Below are positions 10,641 to 22,351 of a stretch of DNA of 64,000 nt, in pieces. Positions within the stretch are counted from its first letter, which is position 1, and each line of letters starts with the position of its first letter. The translations under genes and the position numbers were made by a program. The stretch spans positions 2,296,501 through 2,360,500 of the forward strand of contig JAESUZ010005169.1 in NCBI GenBank assembly GCA_017311185.1, in the 5' to 3' direction. The notes beneath the pieces are model-generated. The model searched no databases. It was not told the origin of the DNA and worked only from the letters and a program-made list of their open reading frames with translations. The DNA comes from Proteles cristata cristata. Lineage: Eukaryota; Chordata; Mammalia; Carnivora; Hyaenidae.

Positions 10641-11857
10641 AAAGTTCTGAAAGCTACTTAAAGCAGAACTTTTCCCCAATATTAGTTCAATAATATAAAA
10701 TGGAATATTAAAATGGGCCATTTTTAAAGGATTCAGAAACTTGAGGTACATAAGGTTTTCAAATACTTCACTAATTTTCTAGGTCAATAATGTAATTTCA
10801 TGCTTCTGATGCTTCATTTTCAAAACTAGATTCAAGCATCTCTCTTTTTTCAAAAGCTCACTTTCTTAGACTCAAGTAAATTGAAAAATGCCTTGACAGT
10901 GCTGGAAAAAATATATATGTATTTGTATAAAGGACAATGTTTATCTTGGTAGGAAAACAAAATCTGTACAAAGAATGTCTTTGGCATCTCTGATAGCTCC
11001 AGACGTTGCATTCACTTCACTGATGCATGGTATTTGTGTCAATGGCAGAAAACTTTTTTTTCTATCAACTCCTCTTGTTCTTTGACAATCTGAGAACATA
11101 TAATTTAATTCAGCTTTCTAACAGCAGTCTACAGCTTTTCCGTGCAGAAACTCAAGTGTTCAGAATCATTCTGAAACAAATCTGGAAAAAGAAACACAGG
11201 GGATTGTGTGTGTGTGTGTGTGTATGTATGTGAGAGAGAGAGTTTGTGTTGGGGTTATGTGTGTGTAGGTGTGCTGTTTAGAAGATAATGACAAGAGAGA
11301 TCAACAAGACAAGAAACAGAGTTTTAGGGTCAAACCTCCATGTCTAGGTGAAAGAATTAGTTTCTTTGGAAATAAGAGAAGAAAGAATGTGAAAAGACAA
11401 ATTAGGACCTCACCATTTCATTTTATGCTTCCAACGGCTGTATCATGCTATATTTTGTTTTACATGAGAGTAAATATCTAAATTTTAAAGACCAAACTAT
11501 GTGTAATGATTGTATTATCAGTTCCTCATATTAATATCAATATGAACATCTTTTTAAATTAAACGGAACTGCACTTAAACAAGAACACAGCAAAATAAAT
11601 TACCTCTCCCAGGCAAAGGTTAAATGGTATTTTGCTTCCTCAATTTAAGGCAAAAACAAAGTGTTAAGAAAATATATATTAATTTTTATGGTTCACATTG
11701 ATAAAAAAACACATATCTAAAACTATAAAACCAAGATGCCTGCTTTGGAAAATTCTGCAAAGTTTGAATTACAGGGTGGACAAGAATTATTTTAAAATAA
11801 AGAAGACTTTTATGCCATAGAAATTTTAAAAAAAGAACATAATAATAAAGTAGTTCA
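10641..11857. other. Anonymous sequence with GT/GA microsatellite
   Basis: No gene or named repeat. A (GT)9 run at 11205-11222 passes into tatgtatgtgagagagagag up to 11242. Confidence 0.5.
11205..11242 (+). repeat. (GT)n/(GA)n microsatellite
   Basis: About nine GT units, two tatg units, then five GA units. An open frame that crosses it reads the GT run as Cys-Val repeats and is not a gene. Confidence 0.9.
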
Positions 11858-12015
11858 GAAAATGACAGAAGGTTCTGGTACAAATAAATTTCCAAAGAAA
11901 AGCACCAGAAATGTTATTATACAACCAGAGATTCCTAAAGATTATAAAGATTTCTTCTATAATTTGAGAGTTTATTTTATTCCAGTTTCCCCAAGTAAAT
12001 ATTAACCAACTACTT
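11858..12015 (+). repeat. Unassigned 158-bp duplicated block, copy B
   Basis: Second copy of the block at 9488-9645, 2,370 bp downstream and in direct orientation. The flanks do not align beyond the block on the right, and only weakly on the left. Confidence 0.8.
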
Positions 12016-14246
12016 TTCTACCACTGCTATAACTGAGATGATGGTTAAGGTTACTATTTTTTGCAAGCGTGACAAGAGGGTAGCAATGATTGAGGCTACC
12101 CTGTGATGAGCTTCCACTACAATAGACAGTCCTCAAAGGCAAGAGAACCATAAATCTGATTAACATTTATATTCAGAATAATACAGAAGACTGATGATTA
12201 TTGTGCACGTTAGAGAAAATATGCCATATAACTATCAGTAATAACTTAATATGTTAACAGCGATTGTTTTTTAGAAGATACAGACATACAATAGCCACAT
12301 GTTGATTCATGAATATATATCCATATACTATATATTATTTTATAAACAAACATAAAATGCATTTGTTTTAACAAGTTTCATGTAAAAATTAGAGATCTTA
12401 AGGATTTCTATTTCACAAAAAGCACCTGTATGAACATCCCCTAAGTGAAATGAGTTCAAGAAAAACTGTTCACATCTGGTCATATACATGGGCCAAATTA
12501 GAAACCTTAGTGCAATGTCAAGTACATTAAAAACATTTTTGCAGTATAAAAATAAGTGTAATAAGTGCTAATAGTACATTTTTTCTTCAGTTTCCTTTTT
12601 AAATATCATACTTCCCAGAAAGCTTTCATGATGCAAGTTTCTTTCTCTCTGTTTTGGACAGGCCTACATCTTGCAATTTGCATATGCATAGCTCACAAAG
12701 TCTGATATTGGGCAACTGGATGTTAATATTCTATTCTAAAGCTCTGCCATCCACCATCCATAAATGTACTTTTCCCCATGAGAGTCTGCTCACCGACTTA
12801 ACTGAATAAATGATAGAAAATCATCCAAGTAAAAAGCTTCTGTCAAGTAATAGGGGACAATAAGTTCAAGAAGAGAGAAATCTCAGAAAATCCAGCAATC
12901 TGTAATGAGTGAGAAATAATTAATTTTGAAAATATTATTTGCATGATTTTATCACTCCAAATGATTCAGCAGTTCCTCCAATTTTCTAAAGGTTTTTATT
13001 TATTTAGGGTATGTCAAATTTTATATGTATCCACTCTTTGAATCAGAGAACACTGAGACTCTATAATAAAAATCATTGGCATGGCTCAATGTGTTAAGAG
13101 CAACAAACAAAATGGATTAGAATCAATTCAAATATGTTAAAAATGAGTTCTTTTTTCTAAGAGTGAATATCCAAAATGATTTGCATATTGAGAACCAGTC
13201 ATGGAAGCAAATAGATCAACCAAGGAGAAAAACAACATAAAAAAAACAACCGTCACACACTTCCCCCCCATATACAACTTCAGTCCCATGTGGAGAAAGA
13301 AAGAGACAGAGAGAGGAAGTGAACGGTGGAGGGGGAAATGTAATTCATAATTCGGTCTGTCTACTTGCTGTTCTGGCATACTTTCCATATTCCCACACTA
13401 ACGTAAATTAACTTTCCTGTTGAACTCCATTTAATTAAATAGTGTGTGTATGCTTTTTTTTTTTCTTCCTATTTTCTGGCTTACAGCTTTAAGTAAATAA
13501 AAAGAGAAGGAAACCCCAATTGAACTATGTAGAAACATAAGTGGTACTGGTGCAATATTTCATTAGTTTCTATGCATTTTGTGTGGGACTGGACCTTTGC
13601 AACAAATAGCGATATTAAGAAACTGATGTGGGCAGAAAGTATGCATAATGGCATAAGGTCATGAATCCAGTATGAAATCTTTGACCTTAAATATCGTATT
13701 CAATATGGAGATACTTGAAAAAAATCATCTTGGAGTGAAATTTGGATGAGAAAAAGTTTTTTTTCTGCTTTAGAAATTCCTAATTTTATCTCATTTTATT
13801 TCTTTGCCTTCTAAAGAAACTCATGAAAATCTTTCCCTACTGGCAGGTAAAGTAGTGACGTACTCAGTTCTCTAGATGTAATCTCAGGGAAGCCTGACAT
13901 CAAGGAAGACGAAGCCACAGAAGGGAGAGCCCAGGCACAGAACTTTAATCACAAGAGTAGTGGAGAAGTTTGAATCATAGTCCTCTATCTGAAGGAACTG
14001 GGGTCAAAGATAAAGAGAACCCAAACATGAGGATAAGGAAGAAGAAAGGTGCAAAAAGTGATGGAATGTGGAAGGGACCTGGGGTCTGTTCAGAGCAAAA
14101 AGAGCAGGAAGTAAGTTAAAGACATTCAGGACAATCTCAAAGCAGAATCAGAACGACATAATTTGCTATGCTATGGCATTAAAGACAGAAAAAGTAATGT
14201 TTTAAGTCCTCTGACTTTAAGACAGATTGGCCATAAATTTTAGTAT
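12016..14246. other. Anonymous non-coding sequence
   Basis: No recognisable family. An antisense frame of 83 codons (13137-13388) and other short frames look random in composition. Short homopolymers occur at 13254-13270 and 13455-13464. Confidence 0.5.
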
Positions 14247-14263
14247 AGAACAGCACTAGTTTA

Positions 14264-14459
14264 AGGTCCCTGGGTGGTTCAGTCAGTTCAGCATCTGACT
14301 TCAGCTCAGGTCATGATCTTGCAATCTGTGGGTTTGAGCCCTGCATCAGGCTCTAAGTTGACAGTTGAGAGAAACTAATTAGTCTCCTTCTCCCTCTGAC
14401 CCTCCCCTCTTCATGCTTTGTCTCTGTCTCTCAAAAATAAATATAAGAAAGAATAAAAA
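14264..14459 (+). mobile_element. CAN SINE
   Basis: ggtccctgggtggttcagtc head, gtgggtttgagccctgcatcagg, CT tract, caaaaataaat tail. TSD agaacagcactagttta (14247-14263) and agaatagcaccagttta (14460-14476), 17 bp with two mismatches. Confidence 0.93.
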
Positions 14460-14476
14460 AGAATAGCACCAGTTTA

Positions 14477-14899
14477 GAGGATTAAACCAAAAATTGAGTG
14501 TCAGTGAGCAAATTTTTGTGTTTGAAGAAAGCTTTCAATAAGATTAAGATGGAGATCTCTTTCCCGTCTAAGTCACAGAGCTCACTAGATGATCCACGCT
14601 ATTTCTGTAATTCCTTCTCAACCTTTGATAAGCTTGGCAACATTGGAGTCATTCCTCGTGTTTCCAGTTCCCTGAATGGATTGCTAATATTTTTTATTCG
14701 GTTTTGTGCTCCTATAGCCATCAGTACAGATTTGTGTAGCATGATTTCCAGATAATGGAACATGGCAGGAAGATATTCTGCTGACTAAATTACTTTTTCT
14801 GTGATGTGGTTCATGGCATCCATCTTCTTCATGTCAATATATAACCTGTGATGACTTTTCAAAAACATTTCTATTGTCAGGCATGTCTTGCCGATGTGT
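14477..14899. other. Anonymous non-coding sequence
   Basis: Contains an 85-codon plus frame (14498-14755) with no family resemblance. No codon-like periodicity or splice context stands out. Confidence 0.45.
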
Positions 14900-14969
14900 C
14901 TTCAGGGAATAGGAATTAGCAAGCAGAACCATGTAGCTTCAGAGAATAGGAATTAGCAAGCAGAACCAC
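14900..14969 (+). repeat. 37-bp tandem duplication
   Basis: Unit 1 (14900-14936) starts cttcagggaataggaattag; unit 2 (14937-14969) repeats it with one change (cttcagagaataggaattag) for 33 bp. Nearly two copies, so a recent local slippage or duplication. Confidence 0.92.
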
Positions 14970-15704
14970 AGCCTTTTGGGCCTGGTTGAGCAAGATATGT
15001 TTTAAACAAACAGCAAGTGTGTCAGTTGGCCCTCTCATTCTCCTAATCCAAGCTACTTAAAATCCACAAGTAACTGTTCCAGTTGAAACGGGAATCTGAT
15101 TGAACAGGACCCATAATGGCTGCCAACGCCATCATGGATAGTTCTTAGTAGAATTTCCTTAAAAAACTTTTGGCCATACATGTATGAAATCTGCGATAGT
15201 CCTGACTGTTTTACTGTAAGTTTATGCACCTACAATAGAAGTTATATTTCAGATATCATATGTTAAACAGTTTCCTTGGTCCTAAGGTGATATTTAAAAA
15301 TTCTCTAAAATTTTTTCTATACTTTTATATGACATCTGGTATGCATATGAATAAGATATTCTATAAAGGTTTTCATCAGAGATAGAGGATTATGTGAAGG
15401 CAGTCTCCACCAAAGCCAGCTCCTCTCCTTTATCATAGGAGCATGTGAAAACTGGCACAAATGTGATAGACCAGGCTTTGCTTTTAAGTTTTCTACTTTC
15501 TTCCTAAAAGCCCTACTCAAGTCAAACTTCCTTCATTATTAAGTTTGAGGTTATTGATACAATTGAGACAACAGAAGTAAACTAAGACTATCTTGCACTA
15601 ATGAGTTTATCATATTTAGAATGATTCCCTCAATGTTCTTTCTTTTATACTTAATAGTATTTATTATCTACATACCAGTAAAATGAAAGTATATGCATTC
15701 TTGC
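14970..15704. other. Anonymous non-coding sequence
   Basis: Nothing recognised apart from ordinary AT-rich DNA. Confidence 0.45.
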
Positions 15705-15915
15705 ATGGGTTGTGTGTGTGTGTGTGTAATTGAGAAGATATAAAGATATGGGCATTTTAAGTAAGGGATTGTAAACACACACGTTTATATGTATATTTAT
15801 AAATATAAATGTGTGTACAGGTATGTAGATGTGTGTATACACACACAGTGAACCATATGTATATATGATTCACACACATATGTTTTGGATTATATACATA
15901 TATGTGTGTATATAC
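15705..15915. repeat. GT / AC / AT-rich low-complexity region
   Basis: (GT)8 at 15711-15727, followed by alternating acacac, tatatgtat and tgtgtgta blocks to 15915. A minus frame across it is simply translated repeat. Confidence 0.85.
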
Positions 15916-17034
15916 TGGGGGAAAATAAAACTAATCATCTGCAATAGGGAACTAAAATAAGTAAGTTATAGTCTCAGTAGACAAAAAGCAATTATATTTA
16001 TGAAATCCTCAGCTGTTTATGCCCATTGGATTGCTTTTTGTTTTGTAAACACTCTATACAACCATATTGTAAAGCTAACTTGGCTTCTTATTGTTTACTT
16101 CAAAGTGACATAACCTAAAAAAGCTTGTATTAATAAATAATTTTCCTAGAGATCAGCTGAGAATAGGAGAGTCAAAAGTTTATATTTAAGCACCATTAGT
16201 AATAACAAGTTAGTGAGAGAATAAATCTAGGAATTTCCTTTTGGGGGCCATAGGATACACAGTGGAGAGAAGCACAGAAATGATTTGGATGGTGGAGGTG
16301 AATTAAGGAAGTTCTAAGTTTCTGTATCATTTATTGTGTCTTCTCTTTGCCTCTAGTGTGGTATATTTCTCCTTGTGCAATGAAAGGAAAAATTTTTGCA
16401 TCCAGTATCCCAAAGGTAAGTAAAATGGTGATTTCATTACAAGAGAGGCTACTTAAGTAAGAAAGATAGGTTTCCTTCATGGGAAATCAATTCTCTCAAC
16501 TTGCTTTATATGGATTTCTTGCATCCTACAAGTAAAATGTGGGATGTAGAGAGAAGTGTGAAATGACATAGGGGTCTTGTCAGGTCATTCCTAGAAAGGT
16601 TTGGAGCTATTAATGGGATCCTCTGGGGGTTGACTTAGTAACACCTAAAAATGGAAGAACAAAGTAGATGAAGGTTATCAGGATGATTTTAAAAAATGAA
16701 GGTATTTAATCCTTGCAAGGTGTTTGCATTGCTATCCTCGACCGCTACCCTGCAGGAGAGGGCTGCATTCCTTTGAGTTCAAGGATATTTACCCACCATT
16801 TTTTTTTTCTACTTCTAAGACAGTACTTCAGAACTATAACATGCAATGCCAAGGGTTAGTAAGAGGTCCCAGAATTTACTTTTGGTCCTGTCATTGGATA
16901 ACTGAAGGATTTTATATTCCTTATATGTACACGTCCATCCTTCTCCCCTTCTCACCCTTCATCTTTTATTATCTTCTATATATGTTGATGCACTGACATG
17001 CTATGCCATTGTTTCTTACCTCCTCAACATTGTT
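15916..17034. other. Anonymous non-coding sequence
   Basis: No repeat named. A 90-codon plus frame at 16724-16996 has no recognisable domain. Confidence 0.45.
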
Positions 17035-17245
17035 ATTTTGATCCTCTTCTCCTCAGCTTAAATATCCCTTACTCACATGTCAATCTTCAGTGACCATCCC
17101 AGCATCACGCTCTGAAAGAATTCGGAGCCCAGCCCAGATCTAGCTTTTCTCATCTGCTTCTTAAAACCTCCTGTTACATAAACTGTCTTGTAAATTCCTT
17201 GTGGCTCATCATATGCACTTTGCAAATATTCAATGATTAAATTAA
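17035..17245 (+). mobile_element. L2 3'-end fossil (probable)
   Basis: ctcagcttaaatatccc...tcttcagtgaccatcccagcat and tcttgtaaattccttgtggctcatcat resemble the L2 3' consensus (ctcaaatgtcacctcctcagagaggccttccctgaccaccc ... gtaagctccttgagggcag). Diverged, so this is tentative. Confidence 0.4.
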
Positions 17246-17321
17246 TCAAAAAGTTACCTATTTAAATTTAATTGCACAAATCACAAGAATCAATAAGCTA
17301 ATAAATTTTATTGTAGCTAAT

Positions 17322-17805
17322 CCCCAAGATGGCCAACGATGATCTGTGGCTTTTGATATTTACCTTGTGTGTACTTCCCTTCCACATTATTCAAGAATTG
17401 GTCTGCAGGACCAATAGAATATTAGAAAAATGATGACAGGTCATGTTTGAGATTAGGTTGTAACCGAAGACAGTTTCCACTGATCATTCTCTCTCCATTT
17501 CTCCTTTTGTTATCACTTGTTCTGGTGAAGTAATGTTAAAGGCAATCTTATAGGAAAGCCCATGTGCAAGAACTGAAATCTTTTGCAAAAAAGCACGAGT
17601 GATCTTGGAGCCAATCCTGTAACTCCAGTTAAATCCTCAGAGATGACAGTAGCCCTGATGGAGTGTTTGACTATAGACTCAGCAAAGACCTTCACCCAGA
17701 ACCACACAGTTAAGAGGCCCCCAGATTTCTAAGCTTCAGAAACTATGTGAGACAATTTAAATGTGTTTTTCAAGCTGTCAAGCTTTGGCTTAATACAAAT
17801 ACATT
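17322..17805 (+). mobile_element. MaLR/ERVL-type (MLT1-like) LTR remnant
   Basis: The right half follows the old mammalian MaLR-type wording: tcctcagagatgacagtagccctgatgga, cccagaaccacacagttaagaggcccccagatttct, and cttcagaaactatgtgagacaatttaaatgtgtttttcaagct (cf. cctgacccacagaaactgtgagataataaatgtttattgttttaag). No partner LTR or internal region is visible. The subfamily is not determined. A 64-codon antisense frame inside is a by-product. Confidence 0.5.
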
Positions 17806-19113
17806 ATGAGGGAAGTGAAAAAGAAATAAAAAATGTTCATGCATGTAATAGATGTCATTTCTAAGCTATTAGCAAGATTTGGAAGTTTCCTGCACTAGAA
17901 GTTTGACCTCTGTGTTTAGAGATATAAGACTACCAGAAAATAGACAAAAATATGAAATTCTCAAAGTACAAAAACATGTTAAGAAGTTTGTCTTCAAATT
18001 TAAGACTAAATCTTTTCCCACTGATTTACTTGGCCCTATGTGTCTGTGACAGTCTCAGACTTAATAGGCAATAGGATCTCAGCAGATTAAGAACCCCAAA
18101 AAGTCCCATCCAGTAACACCATATAAAACCTATCAACCCTATGCATCTCTCTTAAAGTCAAAAGTAAGATTCAGCCATGCATCATAATAAGAAAGGAGAA
18201 TTGTGCTGACAGTTTCATACTTGAAAATTGTACTAAAAATTATGTCTTTCATATTTTTATTCACATCATGTGATTTTCTCCTTTGTCCTTGCAAACAGGT
18301 GCTCTCAATCAAAGAAAACATATTTTTGTCTCTGAAACTCCTTTGGTCTTGGGCTCCTTCTTATTAAGTCATGTTTTCAGGTATCCAGCTCCATAGCCAT
18401 GGTCTGAAAACATTGATATAATCTAAGAGATAAAGCAGGTAGTGAAAAAAAGAACAGTTCACTCTCCTGCACATAGCATAGGACTAATTGATCTCTTGAT
18501 TCTCCAGTGGTCTCACACAATGAGTAAATAAGACTTTCACTGAATGCTGATGCCAAGCACTCTTATGGGTAAGGGTGAGTAAAGGGCAACATTCTCTTTC
18601 CTTCAGTACAAACCAATGTTTTTAATGCAAAGGTGGGCATCTTCAATGGTTAGACAACTCCTGTGAAGAAGAAACTACTTAATTAAATCTGGGATGGTGC
18701 AAATTTAGAATTATATGGAGCACAAACACAAAAGGCTCCTGTGAATGAGTGGACCCAAGCTCCTGTTGCTTTACTTAACAGGAACTTCCTTTGTTTTTCA
18801 AGCTAGTTCTCTCACACTTCTACTATGTTTTATAAAAGCTGACTGATCCAAAATGTGCTTGGCCGAACTTGGATTTCTGGCTTCAGTGACGAGCCTCAAG
18901 AAAATGCTGCAGTTACTCGTCTGTGGTGAGAATCAAGCCTTTTCAAACATGAACTTAAGTAAAGGAAGGATAAAGTGTCCTTCACAGCTAAGCTGGATCC
19001 TAGTTACATAAAGCTTCCAGGGAATCTCTGTATAAAGCTGGTTGGCAGCATCGCAGAGCCTTGTTCATGTCAAGTAAGTGACTGCCTACAAGGTGTGTCC
19101 ACAGGCCTTGCAC
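17806..19113. other. Anonymous non-coding sequence
   Basis: 1.3 kb left of the younger L1. No gene or repeat recognised. Short frames on both strands (60-71 codons) show no domain. Confidence 0.45.
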
Positions 19114-19130
19114 AGAATTGGCATCCTCTG
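19114..19130 (+). repeat. Candidate left TSD of the L1 insertion
   Basis: agaattggcatcctctg, identical over 17 bp to 22352-22368, which directly follows the L1 poly-A tail. It sits 172 bp upstream of where the L1 5' end starts. Confidence 0.85.
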
Positions 19131-19302
19131 GATAATTCATTCTCCAGCAGTATACAAACCAGCAAAGCCACACTCAGGACAGCTGGTTAACTGATATACC
19201 CTGAGGTTTTTGAAACCAAAGCAGCTGAACATTTCCTTTGTGGAAAATGAAAAGAAGCAGAGATTGGCTAGGGTGCTGTGTTCCATTAAGAAACTCATTT
19301 AG
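19131..19302 (+). other. 172-bp non-L1 segment between left TSD and L1 5' end
   Basis: Lies inside the target duplication yet precedes the L1 5' end (gagggaggcaagatggcag). It does not look like L1 5' UTR text that I know. The simplest reading is sequence carried in with the L1 (5' transduction). A longer subfamily-specific 5' UTR is the alternative. Confidence 0.55.
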
Positions 19303-20571
19303 AGGGAGGCAAGATGGCAGAGAAGTAGGGAGTTCCATACATTTCGCTCACCCCATCTCTCAAACAGAGAAGGCCTGAAGCCATAGGACACTGAACTGCA
19401 GGAGTTTGGGGGGAAAAGAGACAGAGTCCACTAAGAAGACAACCTCATAGGTGCGTGAGTGCGAACTGGGGAAGATATAAACGGGCCGGGACCCAGAGAC
19501 AGGGAGGGAGGGAAGGGAGCCCCCTTGACGGGGAGCCATGGAGAGTCAAGGGGTAGAGAAAGAGCGGCTGAAACTGTTCATAGAACTGTCCCGGGAGAAG
19601 AGAAAAAACTCGGCTCAGGACGGGAGTAATCAGATTTCTAGCTGTGGTGCTGACCTTCGGCTGCCCCGGTCCCAGGCAGTGCCGGGAGAAACTGCTCGGC
19701 TGCTGTCCCAGCTTGAACCCCAGCTGGGAAGTGTCTTGGCCTGAAACTGCTCTGCTGCTCTCCTGGCTCGATCCCCAGTAGGGAAGTGGCCTGGTCTGCA
19801 GGTTTACATTTCAGGCGGGATTAATAAAGAGCAGGAACTATGAACGAGAAATGAGGCGGGGCTTGGGACATAGAGCATGGCCCATGGCACGGTGAGATCA
19901 GACCCAAAAGAGTGATTTGCAACTCTTGGATCAAGAAGGGACTGGGGCGCTGCCATTTTTCTCCCCACAACCACCAAGGCAGGACCTCAGGGAGCTGCTC
20001 AACAGACCACAGTGGAGGCTAAGATCTGCTGACACTAAACCATGCCCATCCCTGCTAGAGAGTTGCTTTTTTTTAACCCAAGCCCAGGGCAAGACCAACA
20101 TGAATGTGCACTGCTGTGATTAATTCTAGATCAATTCTTTCTATTCAGATATTTTTCCCCTTGTCTCATTCGAATACCTCCCCTCTGCTGGACTGAGCAC
20201 TCTGGTCATTGGTTTGCTTAAACAGTCACATTTAATCCATTCTCTAGATGCATATTCTACATCTCCACCGCTACCTTAATATCTCTCTCTCTCTCTGGGG
20301 TAATCAGACTATATAGTTTCTCTGAGTAACATTATCTTCATTTCTATCTCTTCACCTCCTACAATATTCTCGTCTTTCTCTCTCTAAATTAAGCTTCTTA
20401 GTCTCTCTGCCTGGTCATCGCCCAATTTCACTTTCCCCCACCTCTGTCATTTCTCTCTTTGTATATGCTCTTCTATCAGCACTGCATGCACTCTGCTCTT
20501 TATTTGTAGCTGGGAATTCTGGTTTTATGCTTTTAGACTGTCCTTTGCCTTTTGGCAAGCACATTTTGGAT
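19303..20571 (+). mobile_element. L1 5' UTR (GC-richer) of an internally deleted LINE-1
   Basis: Starts gagggaggcaagatggcagagaagtaggg, the carnivore-type L1 5' end with a YY1-like AAGATGGC at 19311-19318. The next 0.7 kb is clearly more GC-rich than the surroundings (cgggccgggacccagagacagggagg near 19481), as expected for an L1 promoter region. The later part (about 20150-20570) reads like the AT/CT-rich end of the 5' UTR, with tctgctggactgagcactctggtcattgg. ORF1 is missing; the sequence passes directly to ORF2 near 20571. Plus frames of 68 codons at 19538 and 19917 are UTR by-products. Confidence 0.8.
19311..19318 (+). promoter_or_regulatory. YY1-like motif at L1 5' end
   Basis: AAGATGGC within 15 bp of the L1 5' end. 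In human L1 a YY1 site in the same place fixes the transcription start; here the role is inferred by position. Confidence 0.55.
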
Positions 20572-21389
20572 ATGTATGGCCAACTCATCTTTGACAAAGC
20601 GGGAAAGAGTATCCAATGGAAAAAAGAAAACCTCTTTAAAAGATGGTGCTGGGAAAACTGGACAGCAACATGCAGACGAATGAAACTAGATCACTTCTTC
20701 ACACCTTACACAAAAATAAACTCAAAATGGATGAAGGACCTGTACGTGAGACAGGAAACCATCAAAACCCTAGAGGAGAAAGCAGGGAACAACCTCCTTG
20801 ACTCCAACTGCAGAAATTTCTTACTTGACACATCCCCAAAGGCAAGGGAATCAAGAGCAAAAATGAACTATTGGGACCTCATCAAGATAAAAAGCTTCTT
20901 CACGACAAAGGAAACAATCAATAAAACTAATAGGCAACTGACAGAATGGGAAAAGACAGTTACAAATGTCATATCAGATAAAGGGATAGTATCCAAAATC
21001 TATAAGGAACTCACCAAACTCCACACTTGAAAAATAAATAATCCAGTGAAGAAATGGGCAGAAGATATGAACAGACACTTCTCCAAAGAGGACATCCAGA
21101 TGGCCAACAGACACATGAAATGATTCTCAGTGTCCCTCATTATCAGGGAAATACAAATCAAAACCACACTGAGATACCACCTCACACTGGTCAGAGTGGC
21201 TAAAATGAGGAAATCAGGAGACTCTAGATGCTGGCAAGGATGTGGAGAAATGGGCACCCTCCTATACTGTTAGTGGGAATGTAAACTGGTGCAGCCCCTT
21301 TGGAAAACAGTGTGGAAGTTCCTCAAAAAATTAACAGTAGAACTTCCCTATGGCACAGCAATAGCACTGCTAAAAATTTACCCAAGGGA

Positions 21390-21604
21390 GGGGAGCCTGG
21401 GTAGCTTAGTCGGTTAAGCATCTGACTTTCGCTTAGGTCATGATCTCGCGGTTTGTGGGTTTGAGCCCCGCGTTGGGCTCTGTGCTGACTGCCAGCTCAG
21501 AGCCTGGAGCCTGTTTTAGTCTGTGACTCCCTCTCTCTCTGACCCTCCCCTGCTCACGCTGTCTCTCTCCTAGAAATAAATAAAAAACATTAAAAAAAAA
21601 AAAG
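21390..21604 (+). mobile_element. CAN SINE, young subgroup, inside L1
   Basis: Body ctgactgccagctcagagcc and tail tcctagaaataaat. TSD aatttacccaaggga at 21375-21389 and 21605-21619, 15 bp and perfect. The target is L1 ORF2. Confidence 0.96.
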
Positions 21605-21692
21605 AATTTACCCAAGGGATACAGGAGTGCTGATAGATAGAGGCACATGTACCCCAATGTTCATAGCAGCACTCTCAACAATAGCCAAAACA

Positions 21693-21907
21693 GGGGCACC
21701 TGGGTGGCTCAGTTGGTTAAGCATCCGACTTCGGCTCAGGTCATTATCTTGTGGTTCATGGGTGTGAGCCCCATGTTGGGCTCTGCGCTGACAGCTCAGA
21801 GCCTGGAGCGTGTTTCAGATTCTGTGTCTCCCTCTCTCTCTGACCCTCCCCTGCTCTCTCGCTCTCTCTCTCTCTCAGAAATAAATAAAACATTAAAAAA
21901 AAAAAAA
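21693..21907 (+). mobile_element. CAN SINE inside L1
   Basis: ggcacctgggtggctcagttgg head and ctgacagctcagagcctggag body, with a long poly-A. TSD aacaatagccaaaaca at 21677-21692 and 21908-21923, 16 bp and perfect. It lies 73 bp downstream of the previous SINE's right TSD. Confidence 0.96.
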
Positions 21908-22130
21908 AACAATAGCCAAAACACGAAAAGAGCCTAAGTGTCCATCAATGGACGAATGGATCAAGAAGATGTGGTTTATCTATACAATGGAATACTACAT
22001 GGCAATGAGAAAGAATGAAATCTGGCCATTTGTAGCAACATGGATGGAATTTGAGGGTGTTATGCTGAGCGAAATAAGTCAGGCAGAGAAAGACATATAC
22101 CGTATGTTTTCACTTATAGGTGGAATTGGA

Positions 22131-22351
22131 GAAACTCAGTGGAGGACCACGGGAGAGGAGAAGGCGAAAAATAGTTTGGGAGAGAGAGGGAGGCAAACCA
22201 TTAGAGACTTCTGAATACTGAGAATACACTGAGGGCTGATGGGGGTGGGGGAGAGGGGAAAAGAGGTAATGGGCATGAAGGAGAGCAGTTGGAATGAGCA
22301 CTGGGTGTTATATGGAAACCAACTTGACAATAAATTATGAAAGAAAAAAAA
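22131..22351 (+). mobile_element. L1 3' UTR and poly-A tail
   Basis: G-rich 3' UTR (ggtgggggagaggggaaaagagg near 22244), then gagcactgggtgttatatgg and caacttgacaataaattatg, followed by an A-rich tail (22338-22351). The right TSD follows at once. Confidence 0.88.

Larger units (their letters stand above)
20572..22130 (+). pseudogene. L1 ORF2 C-terminal remnant, broken
   Basis: Translates as the C-terminal part of L1 ORF2p (beyond the reverse-transcriptase core), beginning near GQLIFDKAGKSIQWKK, with [16 protein letters not shown] and the KAGNNLL block. The frame stops at 21028-21030. It is further broken by a stop inside the Cys-rich motif near 21270, where the motif histidine has become tyrosine, and by two SINEs (21390-21604, 21693-21907). 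The endonuclease and most of the reverse transcriptase are absent, so it cannot act. The last recognisable block, EYYMAMRKNEIWPF, lies near 21992-22033. A frame of 167 codons (20527-21030) starts in UTR sequence and is not an authentic start. Confidence 0.9.

Noticed and set aside
16360..16425. Possible exon ending at aaaggtaagt (near 16411-16420)
   Set aside because: A good donor-like site, but no open frame or acceptor pair with coding character; such sites are common by chance.
19538..20123. Short plus frames in GC-richer DNA
   Set aside because: They lie in the L1 5' UTR. No L1 ORF1 motifs are visible.
21540..21604. CT tract followed by A-run as a terminator or polypyrimidine splice site
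   Set aside because: This is the ordinary 3' end of a SINE, repeated at every copy.
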